A DNA stretch of 59,840 bases from Ignavibacteria bacterium (GTDB lineage Bacteria > Bacteroidota > Ignavibacteria > Kapaibacteriales > UBA4661): positions 1 through 59,840 of the forward strand of contig JAAFIV010000029.1 of NCBI GenBank assembly GCA_013298775.1. The letters are read 5' to 3'. The position numbers and the translations under genes were made by a program. The notes below the pieces were generated by a model. The model was not told where the DNA came from and searched no databases. It saw only the letters and a list, made by a program, of their open reading frames with translations. Shown in pieces: positions 51,874 to 59,840 of this stretch; within the stretch, counting starts at the first letter, position 1; every line of letters starts with the position of its first letter.

Positions 51874-54800
51874 TTACCGACGAACATTGAGCAAGCGAGT
51901 TTCCGTGCGGTCCCCAATCGAAACGCGGCAAATATACAAACCATTTGCCAATGATTCCAAATTAAACGACGCGCTATTCCGCCCAACGCCTGCAATCCCG
52001 TCAAACCCAGTCGCTACGCGGCGACCAAGCATATCTAAAAGTTCCACGCGAACACGCTGTGCGCCCATTTCTGGCAAAATAACGTAATCAACCGAAGCAA
52101 GATTTGATGCGGGATTCGGGTACACGTTCACGTGAAACATGGAAGCAATATCCGCGCTTTGTGCCTTGACACTTGATACCACACCATTTCTCCGCAAATA
52201 GTACGCCGAATCCGTTTTTCCATTCAAGCCAATATCCAAACGCACCAGAATATCACACGCTCTGAGATTGTTCAGATTGGTAATGCTGAACGTGCTTGCA
52301 GAGCGGGCTGGCAGGTTCACACGGGGAAAACTCGTGCTATCGAAGCGTTCCATGTAGAGCGCGACGGTCTTTGCTGTGCCGTAGTTCGTTACCGTGAAAG
52401 CCGCACCGTCATTGGTGAGGCGCACATCAACGGAATCATTTGCTGATAAATTCACGTTGGAAAGCTGGATGTAATTTGTCCACACGGTATCGCTTGGGTC
52501 GCTTTTCCAGACAGCAAGTACGCCATTTCGCGTGGCTTCGCGGCTGGAAATGCGCACGAAATCTTGCGGTGTGTTTGGTGAAAGGCTGAAAGGCTGAATC
52601 AATCCCGTGTTTGCGGGATTATTGCCAAAGACCGTGAGAAAGCCGTATTGACGCACGGTTGAGGTAATCAAATTCGTAACGGTGCGCTTTGTCGCCGTGT
52701 AATTCAAACGATATTGCTCCGCGCTAAAAATAGGCAGATTAAAGCCTTGCACAATTACGTCCGCGCCCGTCGCAATGGGGCGAATCACTTCTGCCGTTGG
52801 AATTGCGGGACGTTGCGCCAAAACACCGATGCTCTCAATGCTTTGATTGATGCGGTTGGTGAGCGTTACACGCGGCGTGGATGCAGTCGTGGATTCATCG
52901 TCGTCGCTGAAAAAGACGGGAATGAGGTCGTCATTTTCGGTGCTGTTTTCGCTGTGCGTTTGTGCAGTATTGCCTTTCCCGGAAGCAAGCAATGATGAGG
53001 CTTGCGTAGAAATTGAACCATTCGGAATATTCACCGAAAATGCCGTAGCGACCGTGCCGTCGGCATTCAGGCTGTTGGTGGATTCGCTGCCTTGCCAAGG
53101 CGAGTCGCCATTGCGCTCGTCGCTGTTGGTCAAACCCCACCAAAACCACGTGTTGCGGGTGCGATTGACCACGATTGCGCTATCTTTGATGTTCGGAAAA
53201 TTCATATCGTAGCTAAACACACTGTCAATAATATCGCCATTTGCCGCCGTTCCTGTGCCGATGCGGAAGGGGAACAGTGCGTGTCCGCCGCCACTGGAGC
53301 CGTCTGGGCGAATGTTGTAAATGCCAATCAAAAAGTGCTGATTGCGCGGCAGATTCCAGCTTTCGAGGATTTGCCGCACGGCTGAGTTTGGCGTTCCGTC
53401 GTCTTCGCGTCCCGTTTTCGGGTTGTCTTGGAAAATCTGATTGCGATTGATGAGCGCACGAAGATTCGGCGTAACGTCGTATTGATTCGCTTCGCGGTCG
53501 AACGCATAGCGTCCAGCCCAGGCGGATGCTGCTGTTACGGCAAATCCATTGCACGAGCCGCCCCATTTGGTTTTCTTTGCTCGCCAGTTGCTGACGGCAT
53601 CGCGGCGAGGATTTCTGCGGTTGGCATCGGTGAAGGCACTGCGCCCGTAGCGGCGTTCATACGCTGGCACAAAGTCGTCCCAGCTAGGAAAATCCGCTTG
53701 TTTGCCAATTTCCTGAATCTCTGGCGGAAACGCCGCGCTGGAGTAATCAATCGAACCCCAAATGCTGCGATTCCACATATTTTCACCCGCATTGGCGAAC
53801 TTAAATCCATGACGAAGCGGGTCGAACGAATTGGTGAAACTCCGCGCCGATTCTGGGTAAACGGTCAAAACGCTTGCTTGGCGAATGGTGTCGCTACCCG
53901 CAATAATGCTCACGCCGTAGCTTCCTGCTTGTGCATCGCTTGGAAAGCGCACCGTTACTTGCAGCGAGGTAGAGCTTTCGACATTTACTTGCGTTGGCGT
54001 AATACGGGCATTGCCAGAGGCATTGCCTGAATCCCGCACAAATACGACGTTTGCAGCATTGCCAAACATAATGTTATCGGCGGTAATCCGTACACGCCGC
54101 TCCACGCCTTGCTGAAACATCCGCTCCGACATCGTGCGAATACGCGGAAGCGGACGCGACACGAAACGGCGCACCTCGCTCTGCCCGCTTAATTCCTGCT
54201 CCGAGCCGTTATTGCGCACCGCTTGGACGCGCCAGAAATAGTTTAGTCCGGCAGTTGCGTCAATGTCGTTGCTGGAAATGTTCAGCGAAGTATTGCTTGT
54301 AAGAGTGTTTACAAGCGGGTTCGAGCCGTCTTGCGCACCAGAAATACTCACACGGTAGCTCGTCGCGCCCTGAACGGGCTGCCAACGAATTTCGCCCGGA
54401 ATGCCCAGTGTTGCCTCGTTTGCGGGCGAGGCTGCAACAGGCGCGGTCAGTGGCGCGGTGGTCATTCCGCCCATCATTCCACCCATCATCATTCCGCCAC
54501 CCATCATGCCTGAACTCATGCTGCCAGGCGGCATAAAGGCATAGACCAAGCCATTGCGCGGTGCGCCGAGGAGCCGCGCCTCGAAGCGTTGTGCGCCGTA
54601 GAGAGCTTTTGCGTCAAGTTTCGTGCCACGCGCAGACGCGCTCCAAGGGTCGTTTACTGCGCTGTTCGCGCTCACAACGGCGCGATTGTGGAAGTCCGCA
54701 CTGGACGCGCCGAGCAAGCCTACTTCGATGTCAAACGCGCCTATATCCTGCGACAAGCCCATCTGCCCGTAGCCAAAGGAAATACCGCCGTTTTCTTCCA

Positions 54801-55311
54801 AACGCACTTGGAAATTGAGCGTGTCGGGCGGTTGATTGGTGAGCGTGGCAATTACATCCGACGTAAGCCAATTTTGCCATTGCACCGTGAACACACGATT
54901 TGGTGCGTCTCCTGAGGTACGAACAACAATCCGTCCCGTGCGCGAACCCTTCAAATCCGCACCAAAGGGGGAAATCACAAAACGGTAGAAACCCGTAGAA
55001 ATTGGGCTTGTCGCCGCTAGACCCGCAACTGCCTCCGCTTCAACACACACAAAGCCGTTTGCGCTGACAACCAAAGCATTGACGGTGCGTCCAGCAAAGG
55101 GGAAATCGAAACCCACAGGAATATTGCGCAAAAGCTGGTCGTCGCAGGAATCGGTGGCAGCAATCGTGCGTCCGTCGGTAATTTGTGTGTATTGCAGTGC
55201 CGTCAAATCTGCTGCCGAGCGAAAAGTGTAGGCGTTTACTTGCGCCCTCAGGCTGCCAACGCAAGCTGCCACGAGCAGCGCAAGAGCGAAAAGAAGACGT
55301 ATTTTGTTCAT
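51874..55311 (-). CDS. T9SS-secreted protein with putative papain-like cysteine protease domain
   Basis: 1,145 aa. Signal peptide (RLLFALALLVAACVGSLRAQ). A beta-sandwich domain covers about 30-250. A Met/Gly-rich tract (SMSSGMMGGGMMMGGMMGG) lies at ~262-281. An FN3-like domain (SPANEATLGIPGEIRWQPVQ) and an IPT-like segment follow. At ~565-720 the sequence KWGGSCNGFAVTAASAWAGR, then GGGHALFPFRIG and VFSYDMNFPN, gives a Cys587-His677-Asp702 order typical of papain-like folds. The C-terminus is a type A sorting domain (MFHVNVYPNPASNLASVDYV ... LANGLYICRVSIGDRT). The protein should be secreted by T9SS. Protease activity is an inference. aagga precedes the ATG. Confidence 0.85.
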   Translation of the reverse strand: MNKIRLLFALALLVAACVGSLRAQVNAYTFRSAADLTALQYTQITDGRTIAATDSCDDQLLRNIPVGFDFPFAGRTVNALVVSANGFVCVEAEAVAGLAATSPISTGFYRFVISPFGADLKGSRTGRIVVRTSGDAPNRVFTVQWQNWLTSDVIATLTNQPPDTLNFQVRLEENGGISFGYGQMGLSQDIGAFDIEVGLLGASSADFHNRAVVSANSAVNDPWSASARGTKLDAKALYGAQRFEARLLGAPRNGLVYAFMPPGSMSSGMMGGGMMMGGMMGGMTTAPLTAPVAASPANEATLGIPGEIRWQPVQGATSYRVSISGAQDGSNPLVNTLTSNTSLNISSNDIDATAGLNYFWRVQAVRNNGSEQELSGQSEVRRFVSRPLPRIRTMSERMFQQGVERRVRITADNIMFGNAANVVFVRDSGNASGNARITPTQVNVESSTSLQVTVRFPSDAQAGSYGVSIIAGSDTIRQASVLTVYPESARSFTNSFDPLRHGFKFANAGENMWNRSIWGSIDYSSAAFPPEIQEIGKQADFPSWDDFVPAYERRYGRSAFTDANRRNPRRDAVSNWRAKKTKWGGSCNGFAVTAASAWAGRYAFDREANQYDVTPNLRALINRNQIFQDNPKTGREDDGTPNSAVRQILESWNLPRNQHFLIGIYNIRPDGSSGGGHALFPFRIGTGTAANGDIIDSVFSYDMNFPNIKDSAIVVNRTRNTWFWWGLTNSDERNGDSPWQGSESTNSLNADGTVATAFSVNIPNGSISTQASSLLASGKGNTAQTHSENSTENDDLIPVFFSDDDESTTASTPRVTLTNRINQSIESIGVLAQRPAIPTAEVIRPIATGADVIVQGFNLPIFSAEQYRLNYTATKRTVTNLITSTVRQYGFLTVFGNNPANTGLIQPFSLSPNTPQDFVRISSREATRNGVLAVWKSDPSDTVWTNYIQLSNVNLSANDSVDVRLTNDGAAFTVTNYGTAKTVALYMERFDSTSFPRVNLPARSASTFSITNLNNLRACDILVRLDIGLNGKTDSAYYLRRNGVVSSVKAQSADIASMFHVNVYPNPASNLASVDYVILPEMGAQRVRVELLDMLGRRVATGFDGIAGVGRNSASFNLESLANGLYICRVSIGDRTETRLLNVRR

Positions 55312-55339
55312 TGTATCATCCTTGAAATGTTGGGAAAAT

Positions 55340-55365
55340 GCTGTATTTCAACGCTGTATTTCAAC
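55340..55365. repeat. 13-bp tandem duplication
   Basis: gctgtatttcaac twice in a row, in the region upstream of the T9SS protein gene. Confidence 0.75.
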
Positions 55366-55512
55366 ATGGTGAGCGAATGATACAAAACTACGAAAGCGGC
55401 GGGAGCAGGAACAGAGGCGTGAAGTCCTACGGGCATAGGACGAAAAGTCCTATATTCATCAATACAATTTTTAAGACAGCAAATATTCTTCTTTTTGATT
55501 GGCATCAAAAAC

Positions 55513-55652
55513 GCCAGAGGTCGCATATAGACAGCACTTGCGGCTGAGAGCATCGTTTCTTGGCGTGGCTTCCCTACAATAAAAAAGCCACAGAAAACAC
55601 CAAGAAAAAAGCAGATGTTGATACTCTCTGCGCTCTTGGCGACCTCTGTGGC
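55513..55652. repeat. Degraded palindromic region in intergenic gap
   Basis: Ends gccagaggtcgc (55513-55524) and gcgacctctgtggc (55639-55652) are nearly complementary. A hairpin gtggctt/aagccac lies within (55565-55591). It resembles an old palindromic element or a weak terminator for the minus-strand gene at 55684. Nothing else is seen in 55312-55683. Confidence 0.4.
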
Positions 55653-55683
55653 AAAAATTGTTGAGCTGGGAAAGCTCTCTCTT

Positions 55684-58600
55684 CTACCTCACCACCATCA
55701 CGGGAACGCTCTTGCGCTCATAGCGCGTGGTTAGCCGCACCTGATAGCTACCGCTCGGCAAGTTCTTTGCCGCAAACACAAAACTCTGCTCGCCCGCCGC
55801 GTACTCGCCTTCTGCCAGCACCGCCACGACCTCGCCCCGCAAGGAAACTACCTCCAAGAGCATCGGTCCGTCTTCGCGCAAGGTTACTGCTATTTCTGCC
55901 ACATCCTTCACGGGATTCGGACGTACTACCGCCAGCGCGGTCGCTTTCGCGCTTGTGACCAAGCGTTTACCGCCAGCCACACACGCCCGCGCCGTGAAGA
56001 CTCCCGCCTCTGGCTCTTCGACAAACACCTGCGCCTCCCATGCCGCACGGGTACTGGGGTTTCCGTCGCCCCAGACAAAGTTTTCTACGACTAATGCCGT
56101 TCTGTCCGTATCACCCGCAACTGCCTGTACCTCGCATTGGAACAACACTTCACTCCGACCGTCCCAGCTTGTGCGTGGTATCTGGACGCGCTCCACACGG
56201 CTTGTTCCCGTTGTTTCGCGGAATGCTCGTGCGCCGTTCAGATTTGCTGCGCCCAAACGCAAGACCTGTCGTCCGTAGCTGACGGTTCCGCGCAGCACTG
56301 GCAGCCCTGCCCGCAGGATTGCCGCTTTGTTGCTACCTTCCAGGGCATAGACTTCCAAGCGCGTCGTGCCGCCTGGTGCGACGGAATCCTGTTGTGTACG
56401 AATGCCCACACGCAGCACTGCATCAGTGTTCTGCGGCAATCGTGCTTCCCCACGTACTTCCACACGCACCGTATCAAGCCACGCACCCGCTTGTGCGCTG
56501 CTTGGACGCACACTCACTGCTCCTTGCGCCGTCACATCTATCACCGCATCCGCGCTTGCCACCAGCACTTCCAATATCCCGCGCTGCGTGCCGACCTCCG
56601 TCGGGAATGCTCGTACACGCGTGGGTAAGGTGTCTCCTGCTGCCATCAGAACTGGCTCTGAAGGAACAATGGCATCTGGAAGCTCATACACGCGGCTCCG
56701 CGTCGGTGTGCTGCGATTGCTCGCCAGCGTTTGCAGACTCCCCGCCAATACCCGCGTTTGCACGATTTTCACGCGCTCTGTGCTTCGATTGATAAGCTCC
56801 GCACTGCGCACCGTTCTGTTGCCCACGCGCATCGTATCAAATGCCACCGTCGGCACGAGTACGGCTGCGCCGCTTCCTCGCGCTATTGCCTGAAAACGCA
56901 CGGTGCGCTGTGTGCCTTGTCCGTCGCGGTAGCGCATTTCCACTGTTCCCCGCGCAAATCCTTGTTCTTTTGGTGTAAAGACAACCTCAATCGGCAATTC
57001 ACCACCCGACGAAAGCGTCGTCGTTTTTCCTGTTGTCAAGCGGGTTGTGAGGCGAAAACGTGTGGTGTCCGACGAGACCATCTGAATATCTTCAATTTCT
57101 ACCGCATCATTGCCCACATTCACCGCCACGCTCTGTGCTGTGGAAGCGTCACCAATACTCGCTTTGCCCGCATCCAGCGTACCTACGGCAATATCCACCC
57201 CAAGCGGCACTACGCGGAAGCTCCACTCCGCCGACCACACGCCTTGCACACCGCTTGAAACAGCCCGCACGCGCCAATACACACGCTCGCCACGACCAAG
57301 AGCCGCACGAATACGTGTTTCCTGCATGGGTTCATCCGATAGCACCGCCGATGCGGTATTCATATTATTCACCACATGCGGAACGATTTGCCGCTCCAAC
57401 ACTGTGCGGAAGGTCGCATCGGCGGCAACCTGCACCTCATAGCCATCCATGCCCCGCACACCGCGCCATTGCATGCGCGGACGGACGCTGATATTTTCTG
57501 ATTCATTCGTTGGTTGCTGTAATATCACTTGTACCGCACTCACGCTCGCACTTGTTACCACGAGGCTTTGTGAGCGGCTCCATAGCTCAATTCCTGCCAA
57601 ATCATCATTGGTGATGCTGCACGTGTACACGCCTGCGTCTGTGCTACGCGTTGCCAAAATGCGCAGTTCAGCACCAGCATTGACAAGACTAAGGTTTTTG
57701 TCCGTGTTTGTATCAAGTAGAACGCCGTTTCTGCGCCATTCGTAGCGATTTTTTGTGCCACCGAGTGCTTGCGTTCCACCTGCAAGGAAGCGCACGCGCT
57801 CGCCTACACGGATTTCTTGTGCCGTTCCCACACCAACGCTGTCTTGCGGCGCGAGCAATGCTTGTACACCAGTAATGGTACGGAATTGTGCGTATTGCTC
57901 TAAACTACCAAAGTCCAAACGATTGTTCTGCACGTCCAAACTATCCAGTCGCCGTGCGGTACTCATGTTTGGCACGCTCGTAAAACCGTTCTTCGCAAGG
58001 CGCACCACACGCAAATTGCGAGCATTACCAAAACCAACTGGGAATGCGCCTGTGAAGCTATTTTCATTGAGATTGATATGCTCCAATGCCGCCCACGAAG
58101 CAAGGCTCGGCGCAAGTTCTCCGCTCAAACGATTGCGGCTCAGGTTCAGCGTCTTCAAGCTCGCCATCGCGCTCCACTCTGCGGGAATATTACCCGTCAG
58201 TTCGTTGATGCTGAGGTCAAGCACTTCGAGTGTTTCTGCGTCGTAGGCGCGGCTGCTGGTGGTTTTGCTGGCTTTGTTGGGGCTAATTTGCCCAAAACTG
58301 CTTGGCAGATTTCCCGTCAAGCGGTTATTGGCAAGATTCAACACGCGCAAGTTCGGCAATGTCCCCAAGCCCGCAGGAATACTACCCTCGAAGCGATTAT
58401 TGCTGAGTTGGAGGACTTGCAATTTCTCGCGTGTTGTGAGGCAGAGCGGGATTGTCCCCGCAAGCCGATTATTGCTTGCGTTCAGGCGTTTCAGGTTCGG
58501 GTAAGCGCAGAATGGTTCGCTCGCAATGCCACCTTCCAACTCATTGAACGATACATCAATGTCTTCGATGTCTGCCAAGCCCTGTATCCATGCTGGAAGC

Positions 58601-59840
58601 GCACGCGTGATGCTGCCAGCCAAGCCCGTATTCGATAGATTGAGAACACGCAAACGCGGGAAAGTACGCAGAACATCAGGCACAATGCCGCCCGCAAGAC
58701 GCACACCCGACAGATTCACACTCACAAGCTGATTTCGTTCTTCCACAACACGCGCCCGCACCGCATCAACGCTGATGTTCAAGGCTTGCGCGAGGCGCAC
58801 AATATCGCCCTCCAACGATTGGGTAAAGCGGAAATTCTGACGCGATTCCACCACGCCGAGCGGTGTTACCAAACTAATACTGCCTTCTGCCCTCGCCGAT
58901 GCTTGTGTGGAGAGAATGAGCGTGAGACGATTTCCCGAATTGACGATAAAATCTTGCACCGGAACACCACCTACCAGCACACCCGTAATGGCGGTAAAGT
59001 TCGCTCCCGTAACGACGATAATGCTCCCACCCGCACCCGCGCTGGGGCTAAAGCTCGTTATCACGGGCTGTCCCGACAAATACGAGGCATTGATAATGGT
59101 TTGCCCAGGGCTGCTTGAGCCGCCAATGCCACGCACAACCAATGCACCTGCGGCGGGCGTAACCGTACCGTCGGTGCTGCGCACACGCGGAATGGTGAGC
59201 GTGATGCTGCCATCAGGATTGATGATAAATGGCACGGGAACGTCGCCAACGGTGATACCTTCGGCGAGGCGTAAATTCTCGCCTTCCAAACGAATGGTTT
59301 CACCTGGCTCGGCATTTGTGGGCAGAACCCGCACCACCACTGGGCGAGCCGCCACAATAAACGCATTCGGCACGGTGATTTGATTGTACGCGCCAATAAA
59401 GCGCACGGTCGTGGCAATGCTGCTCGCGCTTGCATTCGTGCCATTTAGCAAGCCTGTTCTGGGAACAATGATGCTGAGTTGCGCACTCGATGTTACTTGC
59501 CACGATGCAGTGGTCATCGTGCCAAGCGCGGTGGAAAGCTCAATACCGACGACAAACTCCAGGTTCGCACCCGTTACGCGCACACGCTCGCCAAGCGCGA
59601 CCACTCTGTCCAAAACCGCATCAACACGGATTTGGCGTAATAAATTTTCATTGCCGCCCGTGCCACCGCCGCCCATTGTTGGTGCGATGCTGCGGTAGAA
59701 AAATTGCTGTACGTCGGTGGTATTCGTTGTTGCCGTGCCGCCCGCCGCTATCACGGTAATCGGCACAATATCGGGGTTAATAGCATTGGCTTCACTGCTG
59801 TTTTTTTCAAGAGCTAATGTTGCTGCGGTCAAAGAACGGC
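55684..59840 (-). CDS. T9SS-secreted protein with IPT/TIG and plant-type LRR repeats (5' end missing)
   Basis: At least 1,385 residues; the frame is open through the right edge, so the gene starts outside. Three IPT/TIG repeats lead (GETIRLEGENLRLAEGI, GSIIVVTGANFTAITGVLVG). LRRs of plant type follow (LDLSINELTGNIPAEWSAMA), then an Ig-like domain (RYEWRRNGVLLDTN), an FN3-like domain, ASH-like domain, a cohesin-like part (VAPGGTTRLEVYA) and a type A sorting domain (VRPNPVKDVAEIAVTLREDG ... LPSGSYQVRL). The order matches the C-terminal half of the giant protein at 21323-31453. It is a paralogue, probably surface-attached. Confidence 0.9.
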   Translation of the reverse strand, partial: RSLTAATLALEKNSSEANAINPDIVPITVIAAGGTATTNTTDVQQFFYRSIAPTMGGGGTGGNENLLRQIRVDAVLDRVVALGERVRVTGANLEFVVGIELSTALGTMTTASWQVTSSAQLSIIVPRTGLLNGTNASASSIATTVRFIGAYNQITVPNAFIVAARPVVVRVLPTNAEPGETIRLEGENLRLAEGITVGDVPVPFIINPDGSITLTIPRVRSTDGTVTPAAGALVVRGIGGSSSPGQTIINASYLSGQPVITSFSPSAGAGGSIIVVTGANFTAITGVLVGGVPVQDFIVNSGNRLTLILSTQASARAEGSISLVTPLGVVESRQNFRFTQSLEGDIVRLAQALNISVDAVRARVVEERNQLVSVNLSGVRLAGGIVPDVLRTFPRLRVLNLSNTGLAGSITRALPAWIQGLADIEDIDVSFNELEGGIASEPFCAYPNLKRLNASNNRLAGTIPLCLTTREKLQVLQLSNNRFEGSIPAGLGTLPNLRVLNLANNRLTGNLPSSFGQISPNKASKTTSSRAYDAETLEVLDLSINELTGNIPAEWSAMASLKTLNLSRNRLSGELAPSLASWAALEHINLNENSFTGAFPVGFGNARNLRVVRLAKNGFTSVPNMSTARRLDSLDVQNNRLDFGSLEQYAQFRTITGVQALLAPQDSVGVGTAQEIRVGERVRFLAGGTQALGGTKNRYEWRRNGVLLDTNTDKNLSLVNAGAELRILATRSTDAGVYTCSITNDDLAGIELWSRSQSLVVTSASVSAVQVILQQPTNESENISVRPRMQWRGVRGMDGYEVQVAADATFRTVLERQIVPHVVNNMNTASAVLSDEPMQETRIRAALGRGERVYWRVRAVSSGVQGVWSAEWSFRVVPLGVDIAVGTLDAGKASIGDASTAQSVAVNVGNDAVEIEDIQMVSSDTTRFRLTTRLTTGKTTTLSSGGELPIEVVFTPKEQGFARGTVEMRYRDGQGTQRTVRFQAIARGSGAAVLVPTVAFDTMRVGNRTVRSAELINRSTERVKIVQTRVLAGSLQTLASNRSTPTRSRVYELPDAIVPSEPVLMAAGDTLPTRVRAFPTEVGTQRGILEVLVASADAVIDVTAQGAVSVRPSSAQAGAWLDTVRVEVRGEARLPQNTDAVLRVGIRTQQDSVAPGGTTRLEVYALEGSNKAAILRAGLPVLRGTVSYGRQVLRLGAANLNGARAFRETTGTSRVERVQIPRTSWDGRSEVLFQCEVQAVAGDTDRTALVVENFVWGDGNPSTRAAWEAQVFVEEPEAGVFTARACVAGGKRLVTSAKATALAVVRPNPVKDVAEIAVTLREDGPMLLEVVSLRGEVVAVLAEGEYAAGEQSFVFAAKNLPSGSYQVRLTTRYERKSVPVMVVR

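Overview
The window looks like chromosomal DNA of a member of the Bacteroidota/Chlorobiota (FCB) group, possibly the Kapabacteria/Ignavibacteria side. Three large extracellular proteins end in type IX secretion system (T9SS) C-terminal sorting domains. One gene has a Bacteroidota-type promoter (TTG, 20 nt, TAnnTTTG). TPR-containing sensor kinases and secreted modular proteins are abundant. The lineage is inferred from gene content only. I found no rRNA, tRNA, CRISPR array or prophage.

Layout. 1-2958: a truncated IS3-family element and a chemotaxis receptor lie between two nearly identical inverted copies of a palindromic repeat. 3066-9483: a lipoprotein, an S9 peptidase, a vWA/OmpA lipoprotein and a solitary MazF-like protein, interspersed with palindromic MITE-like elements. 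9666-15661: an NAD-dependent epimerase, a TPR sensor kinase, a PspA-like coiled-coil protein and an EamA transporter. 15771-20994 (all minus): YbjQ-like protein, DUF4112, DUF4126, a cytochrome-b-like membrane protein, AlkB-type alkane monooxygenase and a MATE exporter. 21323-31453: a giant T9SS protein of about 3,376 residues with IPT/TIG, plant-type LRR, Ig, FN3, ASH-like and cohesin-like segments. 31628-34351: MFS transporter, GNAT protein and GlsB-type membrane protein.

34541-38252 (minus): a fused 2-oxoacid dehydrogenase E1 alpha-beta protein and an uncharacterised co-translated pair (140 and 240 aa) whose C-terminal parts look related. 38397-50070 (minus): two TPR histidine kinases, an alpha-2-macroglobulin-like protein and a NarL-type response regulator. 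50236-59840: a Uma2-family nuclease, a lipoprotein, a T9SS protein with a putative papain-like domain, and the C-terminal 1,385 residues of a second LRR/T9SS protein that runs off the right edge.

Two features cut across the window. Intergenic regions hold several families of palindromic elements, four of which are flanked by 7-bp direct repeats that look like target duplications. There are also at least ten short tandem duplications with 12-15 bp units, in coding and non-coding DNA. The main biology appears to be cell-surface and secretion functions (T9SS cargo, alpha-2-macroglobulin, lipoproteins), sensing (MCP, three TPR kinases) and lipid or hydrocarbon and branched-chain acid metabolism (AlkB, E1).
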